From SIG437 sp045576235 (lineage in GTDB: Bacteria > Bacillota > Clostridia > UBA1381 > UBA9506): DNA of 64,000 nucleotides. The DNA is taken from contig JAZNGA010000033.1 in the NCBI GenBank assembly GCA_045576235.1, forward strand, positions 1 to 64,000, in the 5' to 3' direction. Both the position numbers and the translations under genes were made by a program. Positions 19,023 through 27,697 of this stretch are shown in pieces (within the stretch, counting starts at the first letter, position 1; the number at the start of each line of letters is the position of its first letter). Under the pieces are notes generated by a model. That model made no database searches, was not told where the DNA came from, and saw nothing but the letters and a program-made list of their open reading frames with translations.

Positions 19023-20792
19023 ATGCCACGATACACTCAAAATTCAATAAGCGAAACAGCATCAAGAAACAATCTCGTGGATGTAGTTTCATCATATGTT
19101 CATCTGAAAAGAGCAGGCACGAGTTATGTTGGCTTATGTCCGTTTCACAGAGAGAAAACTCCATCGTTTCATGTCAGCGAGGACAAACAGCTTTTTTATT
19201 GTTTTGGTTGCGGAACAAGTGGAAACATCTTTGATTTTGTCATGAAAATTGAAAATCTTGATTTTGTTGATGCATTGAAGTTTCTTGCGCAGCGTGCAGG
19301 TGTGACTCTTGAGGAAGAAAAATCGTCATACACTGAAAACGAAGAAAAAAGAAGCTTAAAGCAAAGAATTCTTGAAATTAACAAAATTGCAGCGAAAAAA
19401 TTTTTTGACAACCTTTTTGAAAAGGATGCTAAAACAGCGCAGGAATATGTTGTTAAAAGAGCGCTTAATAAAAACTCTTTGGTGAAGTTTGCCATCGGTT
19501 ATGCAAAGGATTCGTGGGATGATATTTTAAATTTCCTTAAAGAAAAAGGCTTTTCTCAGGATGAGATTTTGGCGGCAGGCTTGATTGCAAAAAATGAAAA
19601 TGGAAGAGTCTATGACAAATTCAGAAACAGGCTGATGTTCCCCATAATTGATGTAAGAGGAAATGTTGTTGCGTTCAGTGGACGAGCCTTAGGTGACGAC
19701 CCCGCAAAATATATGAACTCCCCTGAAACTCCCGTTTTCCATAAAAGCAGAAATTTGTTTGGTTTAAACATTGCAAAAGCACACAGTAAAACAGATGGTG
19801 TTGTTTTAGTTGAAGGTAATATGGATGTTGTTTCACTCTATCAGAGAGGGGTTCCTAATGCTGTTGCAGGACTGGGAACAGCATTTACAGAAGAACAGGC
19901 AGGCCTTTTAAAAAGATATGCAAAAATTGTTTATGTCTGCTATGATAACGATGAAGCAGGTCAGAAGGCAGCGCTTAAGGCGATTGATATTTTAATGAAT
20001 TCGGGAAACAATGTAAAGGTTGTTTCTTTTACAGGTGCAAAGGACCCTGATGAATATATTCTTAAAATGGGAACGGAGGCGTTTAATAAGCGTCTGAAAA
20101 ATGCGGTGTCTCCGATTGAGTTTAAAATTATGAATATCAGGAAAAATTATGACCTGACAAATGTCGATGAGAAAATCAACTTTGTTAACGAAACTGCAGT
20201 GATTTTGTCAAATGTTGAAAACACAATTGAACGAGAAGTATATGTGAAACGCATTTCAAGCGAAACTGACATTTCAGAAAAATCTATCAATTCAGAAATA
20301 AATAAATTAATTTTTAGCAAAACAAAGAAGGAAAACGAAAAAAAAGAACGAATAATTAATAGTGTCGAAGAAGAAGTTAAAATAGTGTCAGATATTGGAG
20401 AAAAGCAAAATTTCAGCACATATAAGACTGAAAGAATGTTATTAAATGTTATGTTTTTTGATAATAAAGCATTTAATTACGCTAAAGAGAATGCGGAAGA
20501 AACTTTGTTTTTCGGTGCCATACACAGACAGCTTTTTAAATTTATGCTCAGCTTTAAGACGGAAAACCCTGATGCATCTGCTTCCGAGTTTTTGGTAACT
20601 CTTGATGAGAGCATAAAAAACTATGCATCTGCACTGCTATTTAAAAACTTTACGGCAGACGGACTCAAAACAGCTGAAGATATCATTAAAAAACTAAAAG
20701 CCGAAAAGCAAACGGCTTACATAAGAGAGCTGGCAAAGGCGGGTCGCGTTGATGAAATTAATAAAATTATTAAAAGTGGGGGAAACAATTAA
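19023..20792 (+). CDS. dnaG: DNA primase
   Basis: Makes RNA primers for replication. 589 residues: CHC2 zinc finger with C39, H42, C60 and C63, then the TOPRIM catalytic core (LVEGNMDVVSLYQ, with YDNDEAGQKAA following) and a helicase-binding C-terminal domain. The stop overlaps the rpoD start (TAATG), showing cotranscription and probable coupled translation. GAGGTGAAATT precedes the ATG. Confidence 0.98.
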   Translation: MPRYTQNSISETASRNNLVDVVSSYVHLKRAGTSYVGLCPFHREKTPSFHVSEDKQLFYCFGCGTSGNIFDFVMKIENLDFVDALKFLAQRAGVTLEEEKSSYTENEEKRSLKQRILEINKIAAKKFFDNLFEKDAKTAQEYVVKRALNKNSLVKFAIGYAKDSWDDILNFLKEKGFSQDEILAAGLIAKNENGRVYDKFRNRLMFPIIDVRGNVVAFSGRALGDDPAKYMNSPETPVFHKSRNLFGLNIAKAHSKTDGVVLVEGNMDVVSLYQRGVPNAVAGLGTAFTEEQAGLLKRYAKIVYVCYDNDEAGQKAALKAIDILMNSGNNVKVVSFTGAKDPDEYILKMGTEAFNKRLKNAVSPIEFKIMNIRKNYDLTNVDEKINFVNETAVILSNVENTIEREVYVKRISSETDISEKSINSEINKLIFSKTKKENEKKERIINSVEEEVKIVSDIGEKQNFSTYKTERMLLNVMFFDNKAFNYAKENAEETLFFGAIHRQLFKFMLSFKTENPDASASEFLVTLDESIKNYASALLFKNFTADGLKTAEDIIKKLKAEKQTAYIRELAKAGRVDEINKIIKSGGNN

Positions 20793-22105
20793 TGTCTAAC
20801 GAACAGAAAACTGATATCGAAAAGACAGAAAAAAAGAAAACCAAATCAAAGGCAAAAGTTGAGGAAGAAATCTTTGATAATGATGGGGTTGTAGAAATAA
20901 TTGAAAAAAAGCCAAAGAAAAAAGCCGTTAAGACAGAGATAGTCGATGAGATTCAGGAAGAAGCTCTGCCTGAACCATCAGTTGAACAGAATGATGTTGA
21001 AGAAAGAAAACAGAATGTGTTGGCAGACCTTTGTGTGAAAGGAAAGCATCACGGCATTTTGACATATAAGGAAATTATGGATGCACTTTCTGAGTTTGAA
21101 CTTGATACAGAGCAGATTGAGCTTGTCTATGAACACCTTGAGAAAGAAGGTGTTGAGGTTGTTGCCGACCTTGATAAGGAAATGGAAAAAATCGAAGAAG
21201 AGATTGGCGACCTGACTAAAGATGAAGACATAGATTTAAGCGATGAAGCTTTGGAGGTTTCCAATCTTAAAGGCATTTCAATCGATGACCATGTCAAAAT
21301 GTATCTTAAAGAAATTGGAAAAGTCACGCTTTTAGACCCTGAAGAAGAGTTAAGGCTTGCTAAACTAATGAGTGAAGGCAATGCAATGGCAAGAAAACGA
21401 CTTTCCGAAGCGAACCTCAGACTTGTTGTTTCGATTGCAAAAAGATATGTGGGCAGGGGAATGCTCTTTTTAGACCTCATCCAAGAGGGAAATTTAGGAC
21501 TGATTAAAGCTGTTGAAAAGTTTGACTATAAAAAAGGATATAAATTCAGCACTTATGCAACATGGTGGATTAGACAGGCGATAACAAGAGCTATAGCAGA
21601 CCAGGCGAGAACAATCAGAATTCCTGTTCATATGGTTGAGACCATCAATAAACTAATAAGAGTCTCAAGACAGCTTGTTCAGGAGCTTGGCAGAGACCCT
21701 CATCCAAACGAAATTGCAAAAGAACTTAATATGTCAATTGAAAAAGTGCGTGAAATCATGAAAATCGCACAGGAACCAATATCACTTGAAACCCCGATTG
21801 GCGAAGAAGAGGACAGCCATCTTGGAGACTTTATTCCCGATGAAGACGCTCCTGCTCCTTCTGAGGCTGCATCATTTATGCTTTTAAAAGAGCAGCTTGG
21901 TGAAGTTTTGAACACTTTGACGCCCCGTGAAGCTATGGTTTTAAGACTGCGTTTTGGATTGGACGACGGAAGACAGAGAACTCTTGAAGAGGTTGGCAAG
22001 GAGTTTAATGTGACCCGAGAAAGAATCAGACAGATAGAAGCTAAAGCATTAAGAAAATTGAGACATCCGAGCAGAAGCAAAAAACTTAAAGATTATCTTG
22101 ATTAA
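20792..22105 (+). CDS. rpoD: Primary RNA polymerase sigma factor
   Basis: Housekeeping sigma-70 (SigA). 437 residues: a Lys/Glu-rich N-terminal extension (1-70), region 1.1, region 1.2 (DHVKMYLKEIGKVTLL), region 2 with DLIQEGNLGLIKAVEKFDY and FSTYATWWIRQAI, region 3, and region 4 HTH (TLEEVGKEFNVTRERIRQIEAKALRKLRHP). ATG overlaps the dnaG stop by one base. A terminator follows. Confidence 0.98.
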   Translation: MSNEQKTDIEKTEKKKTKSKAKVEEEIFDNDGVVEIIEKKPKKKAVKTEIVDEIQEEALPEPSVEQNDVEERKQNVLADLCVKGKHHGILTYKEIMDALSEFELDTEQIELVYEHLEKEGVEVVADLDKEMEKIEEEIGDLTKDEDIDLSDEALEVSNLKGISIDDHVKMYLKEIGKVTLLDPEEELRLAKLMSEGNAMARKRLSEANLRLVVSIAKRYVGRGMLFLDLIQEGNLGLIKAVEKFDYKKGYKFSTYATWWIRQAITRAIADQARTIRIPVHMVETINKLIRVSRQLVQELGRDPHPNEIAKELNMSIEKVREIMKIAQEPISLETPIGEEEDSHLGDFIPDEDAPAPSEAASFMLLKEQLGEVLNTLTPREAMVLRLRFGLDDGRQRTLEEVGKEFNVTRERIRQIEAKALRKLRHPSRSKKLKDYLD

Positions 22106-22112
22106 TTTTATT

Positions 22113-22147
22113 GCATCCCTTCAGGAATTTGAAGGGATGTTTTTTTG
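22113..22147 (+). terminator. rpoD terminator
   Basis: GCATCCCTTCA / TGAAGGGATG hairpin with a 6-nt loop and seven T residues. Confidence 0.9.
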
Positions 22148-22195
22148 CTTTGTAATATTTAAAAATAAAAAAACAAAAAAAGTTGTAAATTTTAG

Positions 22196-22224
22196 TTGAA
22201 ATTATTATTTTGATGTGATAAAAT
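22196..22224 (+). promoter_or_regulatory. tRNA-Ser promoter
   Basis: TTGAAA (22196-22201), 17-bp spacer, TAAAAT (22219-22224), about 30 bp ahead of the tRNA. Confidence 0.7.
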
Positions 22225-22256
22225 AGATGAGTGGGGAATTTTATATGAAAATTTAT

Positions 22257-22348
22257 GGAGAGATGGCTGAGCTGGCCTAAGGCGCACGATTGGAAATCGT
22301 GTGAGCGTTAATAGCGCTCCGAGGGTTCGAATCCCTCTCTCTCCGCCA
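22257..22348 (+). tRNA. tRNA-Ser (GGA), CCA encoded
   Basis: Acceptor arms GGAGAGA and TCTCTCC, anticodon stem CACGA/TCGTG with loop TTGGAAA (anticodon GGA), a long variable arm typical of serine tRNAs, T-arm GAGGGTTCGAATCCCTC, and encoded 3' CCA. An integrase remnant lies just downstream, consistent with use as an integration site. Confidence 0.95.
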
Positions 22349-22359
22349 AGGAGATTAAC

Positions 22360-22399
22360 CGTATAAATGCTACAGAAGGTAGTGTTTATGCGGTTTTTC
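22360..22399 (+). terminator. tRNA-Ser terminator
   Basis: CCGTATAAATGCTAC pairs with GTAGTGTTTATGCGG (two G-T pairs), then a T-rich tract. Confidence 0.75.
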
Positions 22400-22478
22400 T
22401 TTGTTTTTGAGAGTGTCTTAAAATATCTCAAAATATACTCAAATAACCCTTAAAAATGTGTAAAAAATGTGTAGTAAA
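22400..22478. other. AT-rich spacer with tandem ATGTGTA
   Basis: Between the tRNA terminator and the integrase remnant the sequence is AT-rich and holds two ATGTGTA units (around 22455-22475). No gene is visible. Such short repeats next to an integrase end and a tRNA may belong to an old attachment region, but I see no repeat of the tRNA 3' end elsewhere in the window. Confidence 0.35.
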
Positions 22479-22694
22479 TTATGTTATATCTACTGCATAC
22501 ACTTTTTCAAAGACTTCTCTTTGTTTCTTCTCTCTGATATCCGTGTAGATGTCCATTGTGGTTGAGAGTTGAGCATGTCTTAGAAGAATTTGCATTTCTT
22601 CCGGAGGGATACCTGCTTCAAAGAGCATAGTAGCATATGCTAAAATACAACTGTTAATGGGTGTGCTTTTAGCATATCAACTTTTTTGAAATCG
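22479..22694 (-). pseudogene. Tyrosine integrase, C-terminal remnant
   Basis: On the minus strand the frame ending at TAA 22479-22481 reads AYATMLFEAGIPPEEMQILL, then RHAQLSTTMDIYTDI, which is the end of a phage-type tyrosine recombinase with the nucleophile Tyr in MDIYTDI. Upstream the match jumps frame: KAHPL (the start of the box II histidine motif) is in another frame and the Arg/His part is lost. There is no N-terminal or core domain. It is a dead fragment left by an element that entered at tRNA-Ser. Confidence 0.8.
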
Positions 22695-23100
22695 TCCTGT
22701 TCCAGCAGGGCGGTTTCTTTTTTTGGAGAGTTGTCCAAATTTTAATTTGGCTCACAACTTCCACGCAAGGACTTCCCACCAAGCAAACCGTTTGTGGTGC
22801 AGATGAGTGGTTGAAGTCTACCCTATTAATAGGGGAACTAAAAGCAAAGCTGTAGAGGATATTAACAAGATATCTCGCGGAGTTAATACCATTATAGCAA
22901 ATGAGGAACAAAAAGTTCCAATGTTGAACCTTAACTCCACAGAAGAAGAAATAGAAACAGTTCAGAAATACCTTGAGCATGTTGCAGAATCGTTTGCGGA
23001 ACAAGTAGAGCAAGAAAAACATAAGGATGTAGTAAACGAATCAAACGTTGCTAATACTGTTAAAACTACCGATGTGAAGGAGAGAGATAGTTTTGTTTCT

Positions 23101-23271
23101 GTAGGCGATGTATTTAGGAACACTAAAACAGGGAATATGCTTCGTGTGGTTAGTCGTGATGCCAGAAATACTGTCATACAAAGAGAGTCAGGAGCAGATG
23201 TTGAGACAAAGATATTTACAAACAGTCAGGCAGATGCGCTTGTTACGAATAAGGAGTATGAACGAATTGAA
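23101..23271 (+). repeat. Duplicated short domain, copy 1
   Basis: Encodes VGDVFRNTKTGNMLRVVSRD and continues to NSQADALVTNKEYERIE. A clearly related copy begins 1,302 bp later at 24403, in the same frame. No known domain name can be given. Confidence 0.75.
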
Positions 23272-23587
23272 ATCTCTAAAGCCATCGCTCCTGAAACGGC
23301 ACAAAATTATAGTATTCTTGTTTCAAACCTCAAAAGAAAAGCTGAAGGACTTGGTTTGTTGGATAATGATTTCTATACGACTCTGCAAAATGTTGACCTT
23401 TTAAACCCAACTATAGAGAATATTAAGCTTATAAACGGTCAGTTTCATGAGGTGTTTAACGGAAAGGATGATACGCTTGTAAAGAGCTGGCTAGGTGGAA
23501 TTGACAAAATACTTACTGATGCATTGACAAGACAAAATGGAAGTAGTACAATAAACACAGAGACAAATGCAGGGGAGGTTGTTGGTG

Positions 23588-23764
23588 ATGAAGGACAAAA
23601 AGCAGAAGGACTGGGGCTTTGGGGATATGATAGACACAATGGAAATAGAAGAAGCGGAGAAAGATTATCAATATATTTTCGACGAACACCTAGCACAACT
23701 TATGGCGAACGTTTTGGGGAAGACGAAAGAAGAATATATGAAGAAAACGAAGGAAAACAAGTAG
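23588..23764 (+). CDS. Nested small ORF 1 (+1 frame)
   Basis: 58 residues, starting MKDKKQKDWGFGDMIDTMEI, acidic and helical, inside the long frame but shifted by +1. GGGGAGG stands nine bases before the ATG. It is not obviously related to the other nested ORFs. The ribosome-binding site and natural-looking composition argue for a real gene, while the long frame over the same bases reads a low-complexity Gly/Arg/Asn linker. Confidence 0.55.
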   Translation: MKDKKQKDWGFGDMIDTMEIEEAEKDYQYIFDEHLAQLMANVLGKTKEEYMKKTKENK

Positions 23765-24402
23765 AACTTATTGTTAATAATTTTCAAAGCATAGCTAAAT
23801 TTACTGAAATTACTGAAGTGCTTTATTCGGATGAAATGCGGTCTATAGTTGAAGAAAATATGAAGTACGGATTAAAGACTATTTTCACGATAGGTGATAT
23901 CTATTTCAGTCATTCTAATGATACAACACAAAGTGTTGCAGCAACCGTAGTTGATGACATTATTTTTATTGATGCTAATGTAGATGCGACACTTAAAGAC
24001 GTTTCAAATCATGAAATTGTTCACTATGCAATAAGGAAGTTGGCAGAGACGACAGATTTGACAAAGAAGGATATAGCTAAAAAATTAGTAGAGAGAATAC
24101 GTTTGTTGGCAAAAAAAGAGGAATTTGATAGAGTTTTTATTGAGTCTTCAAAACTTGTCAAAAAATCATATAAAAACGCAACCGAGTTCAACATACTTGA
24201 CGAATTTTGTGCGGAAATAGGCTATCTTATACGCTATCCTGAGTCAGCGGAATGGTTTGCGGACTATGATGCGGCGGTTAAGCTATTTGACGATTTGCTG
24301 ACTTTAGACCCCAAAAAACAAACATGGCTTAATAAAGGCATTGGAACTTCAAACGAAGACAGTTCTGATGCCTTTTCTAATGAGGATGAACAGACATTGT
24401 CG

Positions 24403-24573
24403 GTTGGTGATACATTTTTAGACAAGAAAACAGGGGGAGTTCTTCGTGTGGTTAGTCGAAATGATGCAAATACTGTTATAGAAAGAAATACTGGCGGAAA
24501 GATTGAGACAAAGATATTTGCAAACAGTCAGGCAGATATGATTATTGCAAATAAACAGTTTGAGCAGATTGAA
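24403..24573 (+). repeat. Duplicated short domain, copy 2
   Basis: Encodes VGDTFLDKKTGGVLRVVSRN and continues to NSQADMIIANKQFEQIE. Matches copy 1 at 23101 in sequence and length, with the VSR and FxNSQAD stretches the same. Confidence 0.75.
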
Positions 24574-25222
24574 AAACCTATGAATACTTCGTCGCAAGAA
24601 GGTGTTTCTGCTACTGCACTGAGCGTAACAGAAGATGTTGAAAGCAGTATAATGGCTGAAAATGTGAATGAAGCACACGAAGACATAACAAACCTTACAG
24701 AAACTGTCAAAAAATCGCTCAGACCTGAGATGCTTTCCGATGAAAGAATAATGAATATGCTTAAAAGCAGATTCGGGGATAAGCCTTTTGAAGCTTTAGC
24801 TAAAGACATTATGCTAACCTTTGAGAGAGACGGAAGCATTGGAGAGCATGAGATACTCTTTGCTGACGGCGGACAGGCCGTGTATGATATGCTTGAGCGT
24901 GGGGAGGCAGACGGAGCAGAAAATTTTCAAATGGAATTGAATAATCAGTCTGAAAATGATATAATAGAAGAAAACAATATTGACAGCATTAATTATTCTT
25001 TAGAAAGTAAGAAAAGGAATAGAAAGAGAAATACTTCGAGGAAAAGAACGATATATAACGAGTATCAGACAAACGCTTTGATGTGGGCGAGAAGTACAGA
25101 CAGAAAAGCGGGAGATACAACAATTTTAAATTCCAACGGGAAATACTTTGCTCTGATAGAAGCAACAGAAGATGGTTTTATAGAATTACGCAAGGGCAGT
25201 TATAAGGAGGTGCGTGCTGAAT

Positions 25223-25447
25223 ATGAACGAGTACACAGCGAAAAAGATACGAGCTTTCATGAGGATATTAATGAAATTAGGGCTGAACGAGACGGAAATT
25301 TGTGGAATTTGCAGTATGCTGGATACGGAAGAAATGATGATAGAGATGGTGGACAGATTGGAAGCGAAGGACTTCAAGATGAGTCCGCAAGAAGCGATGA
25401 ACATCTGCGCGGCGGTGATAAAGGAAAATATGACTCAGGCAGAATAG
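25223..25447 (+). CDS. Nested small ORF 2 (+1 frame)
   Basis: 74 residues, helical (FMRILMKLGLNETEICGICS then TEEMMIEMVDRLEA). The pattern G-x-x-E-x-x-I-x-G-I-x-x-x-L followed by a Met-rich acidic helix matches nested ORFs 4-6, so all four are probably one family. AAGGAGG lies at 25204-25210, 12 bases before the ATG at 25223, slightly far; a GTG at 25214 would be too close. The long frame here reads an Arg/Gly/Asp-rich linker. Confidence 0.6.
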   Translation: MNEYTAKKIRAFMRILMKLGLNETEICGICSMLDTEEMMIEMVDRLEAKDFKMSPQEAMNICAAVIKENMTQAE

Positions 25448-25525
25448 AGGGCAACGAAAAGAGCGATAGAGGTTTATCAGAAGAGGAAACAACAGTTTCG
25501 TATCTGTTAGAAAGCGAGGAAGATT

Positions 25526-25711
25526 ATGGCAAAAGAAGAAATTTATTATCAGATGGAAGCGGCAAGCGGAAGAACGGTAAGAGTTCCCAAAAGCAAGCTC
25601 AAAGAGTGGATGGCAGGACAAGACGCTATAAGAAGGGGCAAAAAACCGCAAATGAGCGAAGAAAGTATTGCAAAACTCAGAGAGCTTCTGGGCATATCCG
25701 AGAAAGAATAG
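25526..25711 (+). CDS. Nested small ORF 3 (+1 frame)
   Basis: 61 residues, basic N-terminal half (SGRTVRVPKSKLKEWMAGQD) and a helical C-terminus (SEESIAKLRELLGISEKE). GAGGAAG is six bases before the ATG. Located 78 bp after nested ORF 2 in the same frame. Looks like a small phage-type accessory protein; not related to ORFs 4-6 as far as I can see. Function unknown. Confidence 0.6.
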   Translation: MAKEEIYYQMEAASGRTVRVPKSKLKEWMAGQDAIRRGKKPQMSEESIAKLRELLGISEKE

Positions 25712-26527
25712 TATATGGTCATAAGTGCGAGGTAATATCTGAAGAAGCTTATAATGATGAAATGAATAAGATAGCTGAGCGAAACAGCCAAAACGGTATA
25801 GACGAAACTATTTTTATTTCAGGTATGGCAGAACTGCCATTTACAAAAGACGGTATCGGAAATTCAAAAAAAGCCAAGGGTATATTTATTAAGACAAAAG
25901 ATGGTCGCAAGATTGTTGTTGTACAATATGATAACTTCTATTTTACACCTGAGCAGATTAACGACCACGAACTTGTACATAATGATTATGGCAGCGAACT
26001 AACTCAAAAGGCAAAGAATATTATATTGAATACTCTTTCGCAAAAAGAAAAAGAAGAAATACTTGGATTTATAGCAGAGGATTACTTGGGAATCATTAAC
26101 GGCGATGAGGCGGAAGTGATTGAGGAATTAGTCGCAAACATACTTACAGGAACACATTATAAAAGCGATGTTTTTAATGAATTGATAAATGCATATTGGA
26201 AGAAAGACGATGCTTTTATATCCCGTTGGGAATATGAAACAAGCAAACGTTCTTTCAAAAGAGAAGTTGAAAAAGGATATTACGACAACTTGAATAAGAT
26301 GGATGGTTGGCTAACACCTGAACGGGAATATGCAATGTTATCGAAGGCAATTATGGCAAAGAATGCCGGGCTTACAGATGAACAGCTAAACCCTATAGAT
26401 TTTGTATATGCAGCAGATGGGTTTTATGTTTATAAGAATATTTCATTGGGTAATTTTGAAATTTTACATAATTATGATGCATCGAAAGATAGAGATGAAA
26501 TTAATTTGGTAGAGGAGCTGATAGGTA

Positions 26528-26722
26528 ATGGCTTTGACACAGTTAGACGAGCTTTTGATAATGGGATTAGTAGCATCAAAAGTGGAAAAACAAGCAATAT
26601 TAGGGATTTTGGGAGGATTGAAAACACAGAAACAAAGAGAAAAGATGCTCAATTTCCTGATAGACAACAGAGAAGCGACGCAGTCAGATATTCTTCTTCA
26701 ACTCGTGGAAATAACGAAGTAG
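26528..26722 (+). CDS. Nested small ORF 4 (repeat unit 1)
   Basis: 64 residues: MALTQLDELLIMGLVASKVE at the start, then ILGGLKTQKQREKML and NREATQSDILLQLVEITK. Predicted all-helical. A GAGGAG element and a nearer TAGGTA precede the ATG. By hand count it is identical to nested ORF 5 at 44 of 64 positions, whereas the long frame over the same bases keeps only about 19, so selection has acted mainly on this frame. Function unknown. Confidence 0.65.
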   Translation: MALTQLDELLIMGLVASKVEKQAILGILGGLKTQKQREKMLNFLIDNREATQSDILLQLVEITK

Positions 26723-27010
26723 AAAGCAAACGTTCTTTCATAAGTCAAGTTGAAAAAGGAAATTACGACAATTTGAATAAGATGGACGGTCGGCTAACAC
26801 CTGAACAAGAATATGCAATGTTATCGAAGGCAATTATGGCCAAGAACGCCGGGCTTACAGATGAATAGCTAAACCCCGTAGATTTCGTATATGTAGCAGA
26901 TGGATTTTATGTATATGAAAATCATTCAATCGCTGATTTTACTGTTGTTTCAAAAATAGATATAGAAACAGAAAAAGACGAAATAGATTTTGTTAAGGAG
27001 GCAGTTAACA

Positions 27011-27205
27011 ATGGCGCTTACAGAGACGGACAAGGATTTAATAAATGGTCTGGTGATGTTTGGAGTAGAAGAAAAGGCGATAATAGGTATTCTAAGTGGA
27101 CTGAAAACACAAGATATGAGAGAACAAATGATAGATTATCTACTGAACAACAGAGAAGCGACACAGTCGGATATCCTTCTTCAGCTGGTGGAAATAACGA
27201 AGTAG
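27011..27205 (+). CDS. Nested small ORF 5 (repeat unit 2)
   Basis: 64 residues (MALTETDKDLINGLVMFGVE ... NREATQSDILLQLVEITK). The ATG at 27011 has a textbook AAGGAGG nine bases upstream, the best site of the set. It lies downstream of the TAG that interrupts the long frame at 26866, and its own frame is intact. About 69% identical to ORF 4 and 52% to ORF 6. Confidence 0.7.
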   Translation: MALTETDKDLINGLVMFGVEEKAIIGILSGLKTQDMREQMIDYLLNNREATQSDILLQLVEITK

Positions 27206-27493
27206 AAAGCAAACATTCTTTTAAAAGGCAAGTTGAAAAAGAAAATTACGGCAACTTGAATAAGACGGATGGACGGCTAACACCCGAACAAGAATATGCA
27301 ATGATATCGAAGGCGATTATGGCAAAGAATGCCGGGCTTACAGATGAACAGCTAAACCCTGTAGATTTTGTATATGCAGCAGATGGGTTTTATGTTTATA
27401 AGAATATTTCACTTGGTGAATTTAGCGATGTACGAAGAATAAATATTGTTGATAATGATGGTCAAATAAATCAAATAGGTGGTGAAATAGAAG

Positions 27494-27697
27494 ATGGCAC
27501 TTACAGAAGCTCAAAAGATCCTTATTCATTGGCTAAAGAGTATAAACGCAGAAGAGGAAGCAATAATCGGAATAGTGCTGGGACTGAAAGAGCCCGAACA
27601 CACAGAAATGATGTTGGACTATCTTTTAGACAATCCGGAAGCGACACTATCAGACATACTTTGGAAAGTGGCGGAGATGGTGGGAGAACCATTATAA
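27494..27697 (+). CDS. Nested small ORF 6 (repeat unit 3)
   Basis: 67 residues (MALTEAQKILIHWLKSINAE ... NPEATLSDILWKVAEMVGEPL). Most diverged of the three repeat copies but it keeps MALT, the AIIGI-x-x-GLK core and EAT-x-SDIL. AGGTGG stands about nine bases before the ATG. The offset within its unit, 286 bp, is the same as for ORFs 4 and 5. Confidence 0.65.
   Translation: MALTEAQKILIHWLKSINAEEEAIIGIVLGLKEPEHTEMMLDYLLDNPEATLSDILWKVAEMVGEPL

Larger units (their letters stand above)
26242..27690 (+). repeat. Three tandem 483-bp repeat units
   Basis: Units begin at AGCAAACGTTCTTT (26242 and 26725) and AGCAAACATTCTTT (27208); spacing is exactly 483 bp, or 161 codons, both times. The first half of each unit encodes, in the long frame, a near-identical domain (RLTPEQEYAMLSKAIMAKNA ... 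FVYAADGFYVYKN). The second half holds a nested ORF in the +1 frame, always 286 bp from the unit start. So each unit is conserved in one frame in its first half and in another frame in its second half. Confidence 0.9.

Noticed and set aside
22669..23022. 117-residue minus-strand ORF across the polyvalent 5' end
   Set aside because: Runs through the integrase remnant in the wrong frame and has no family features.
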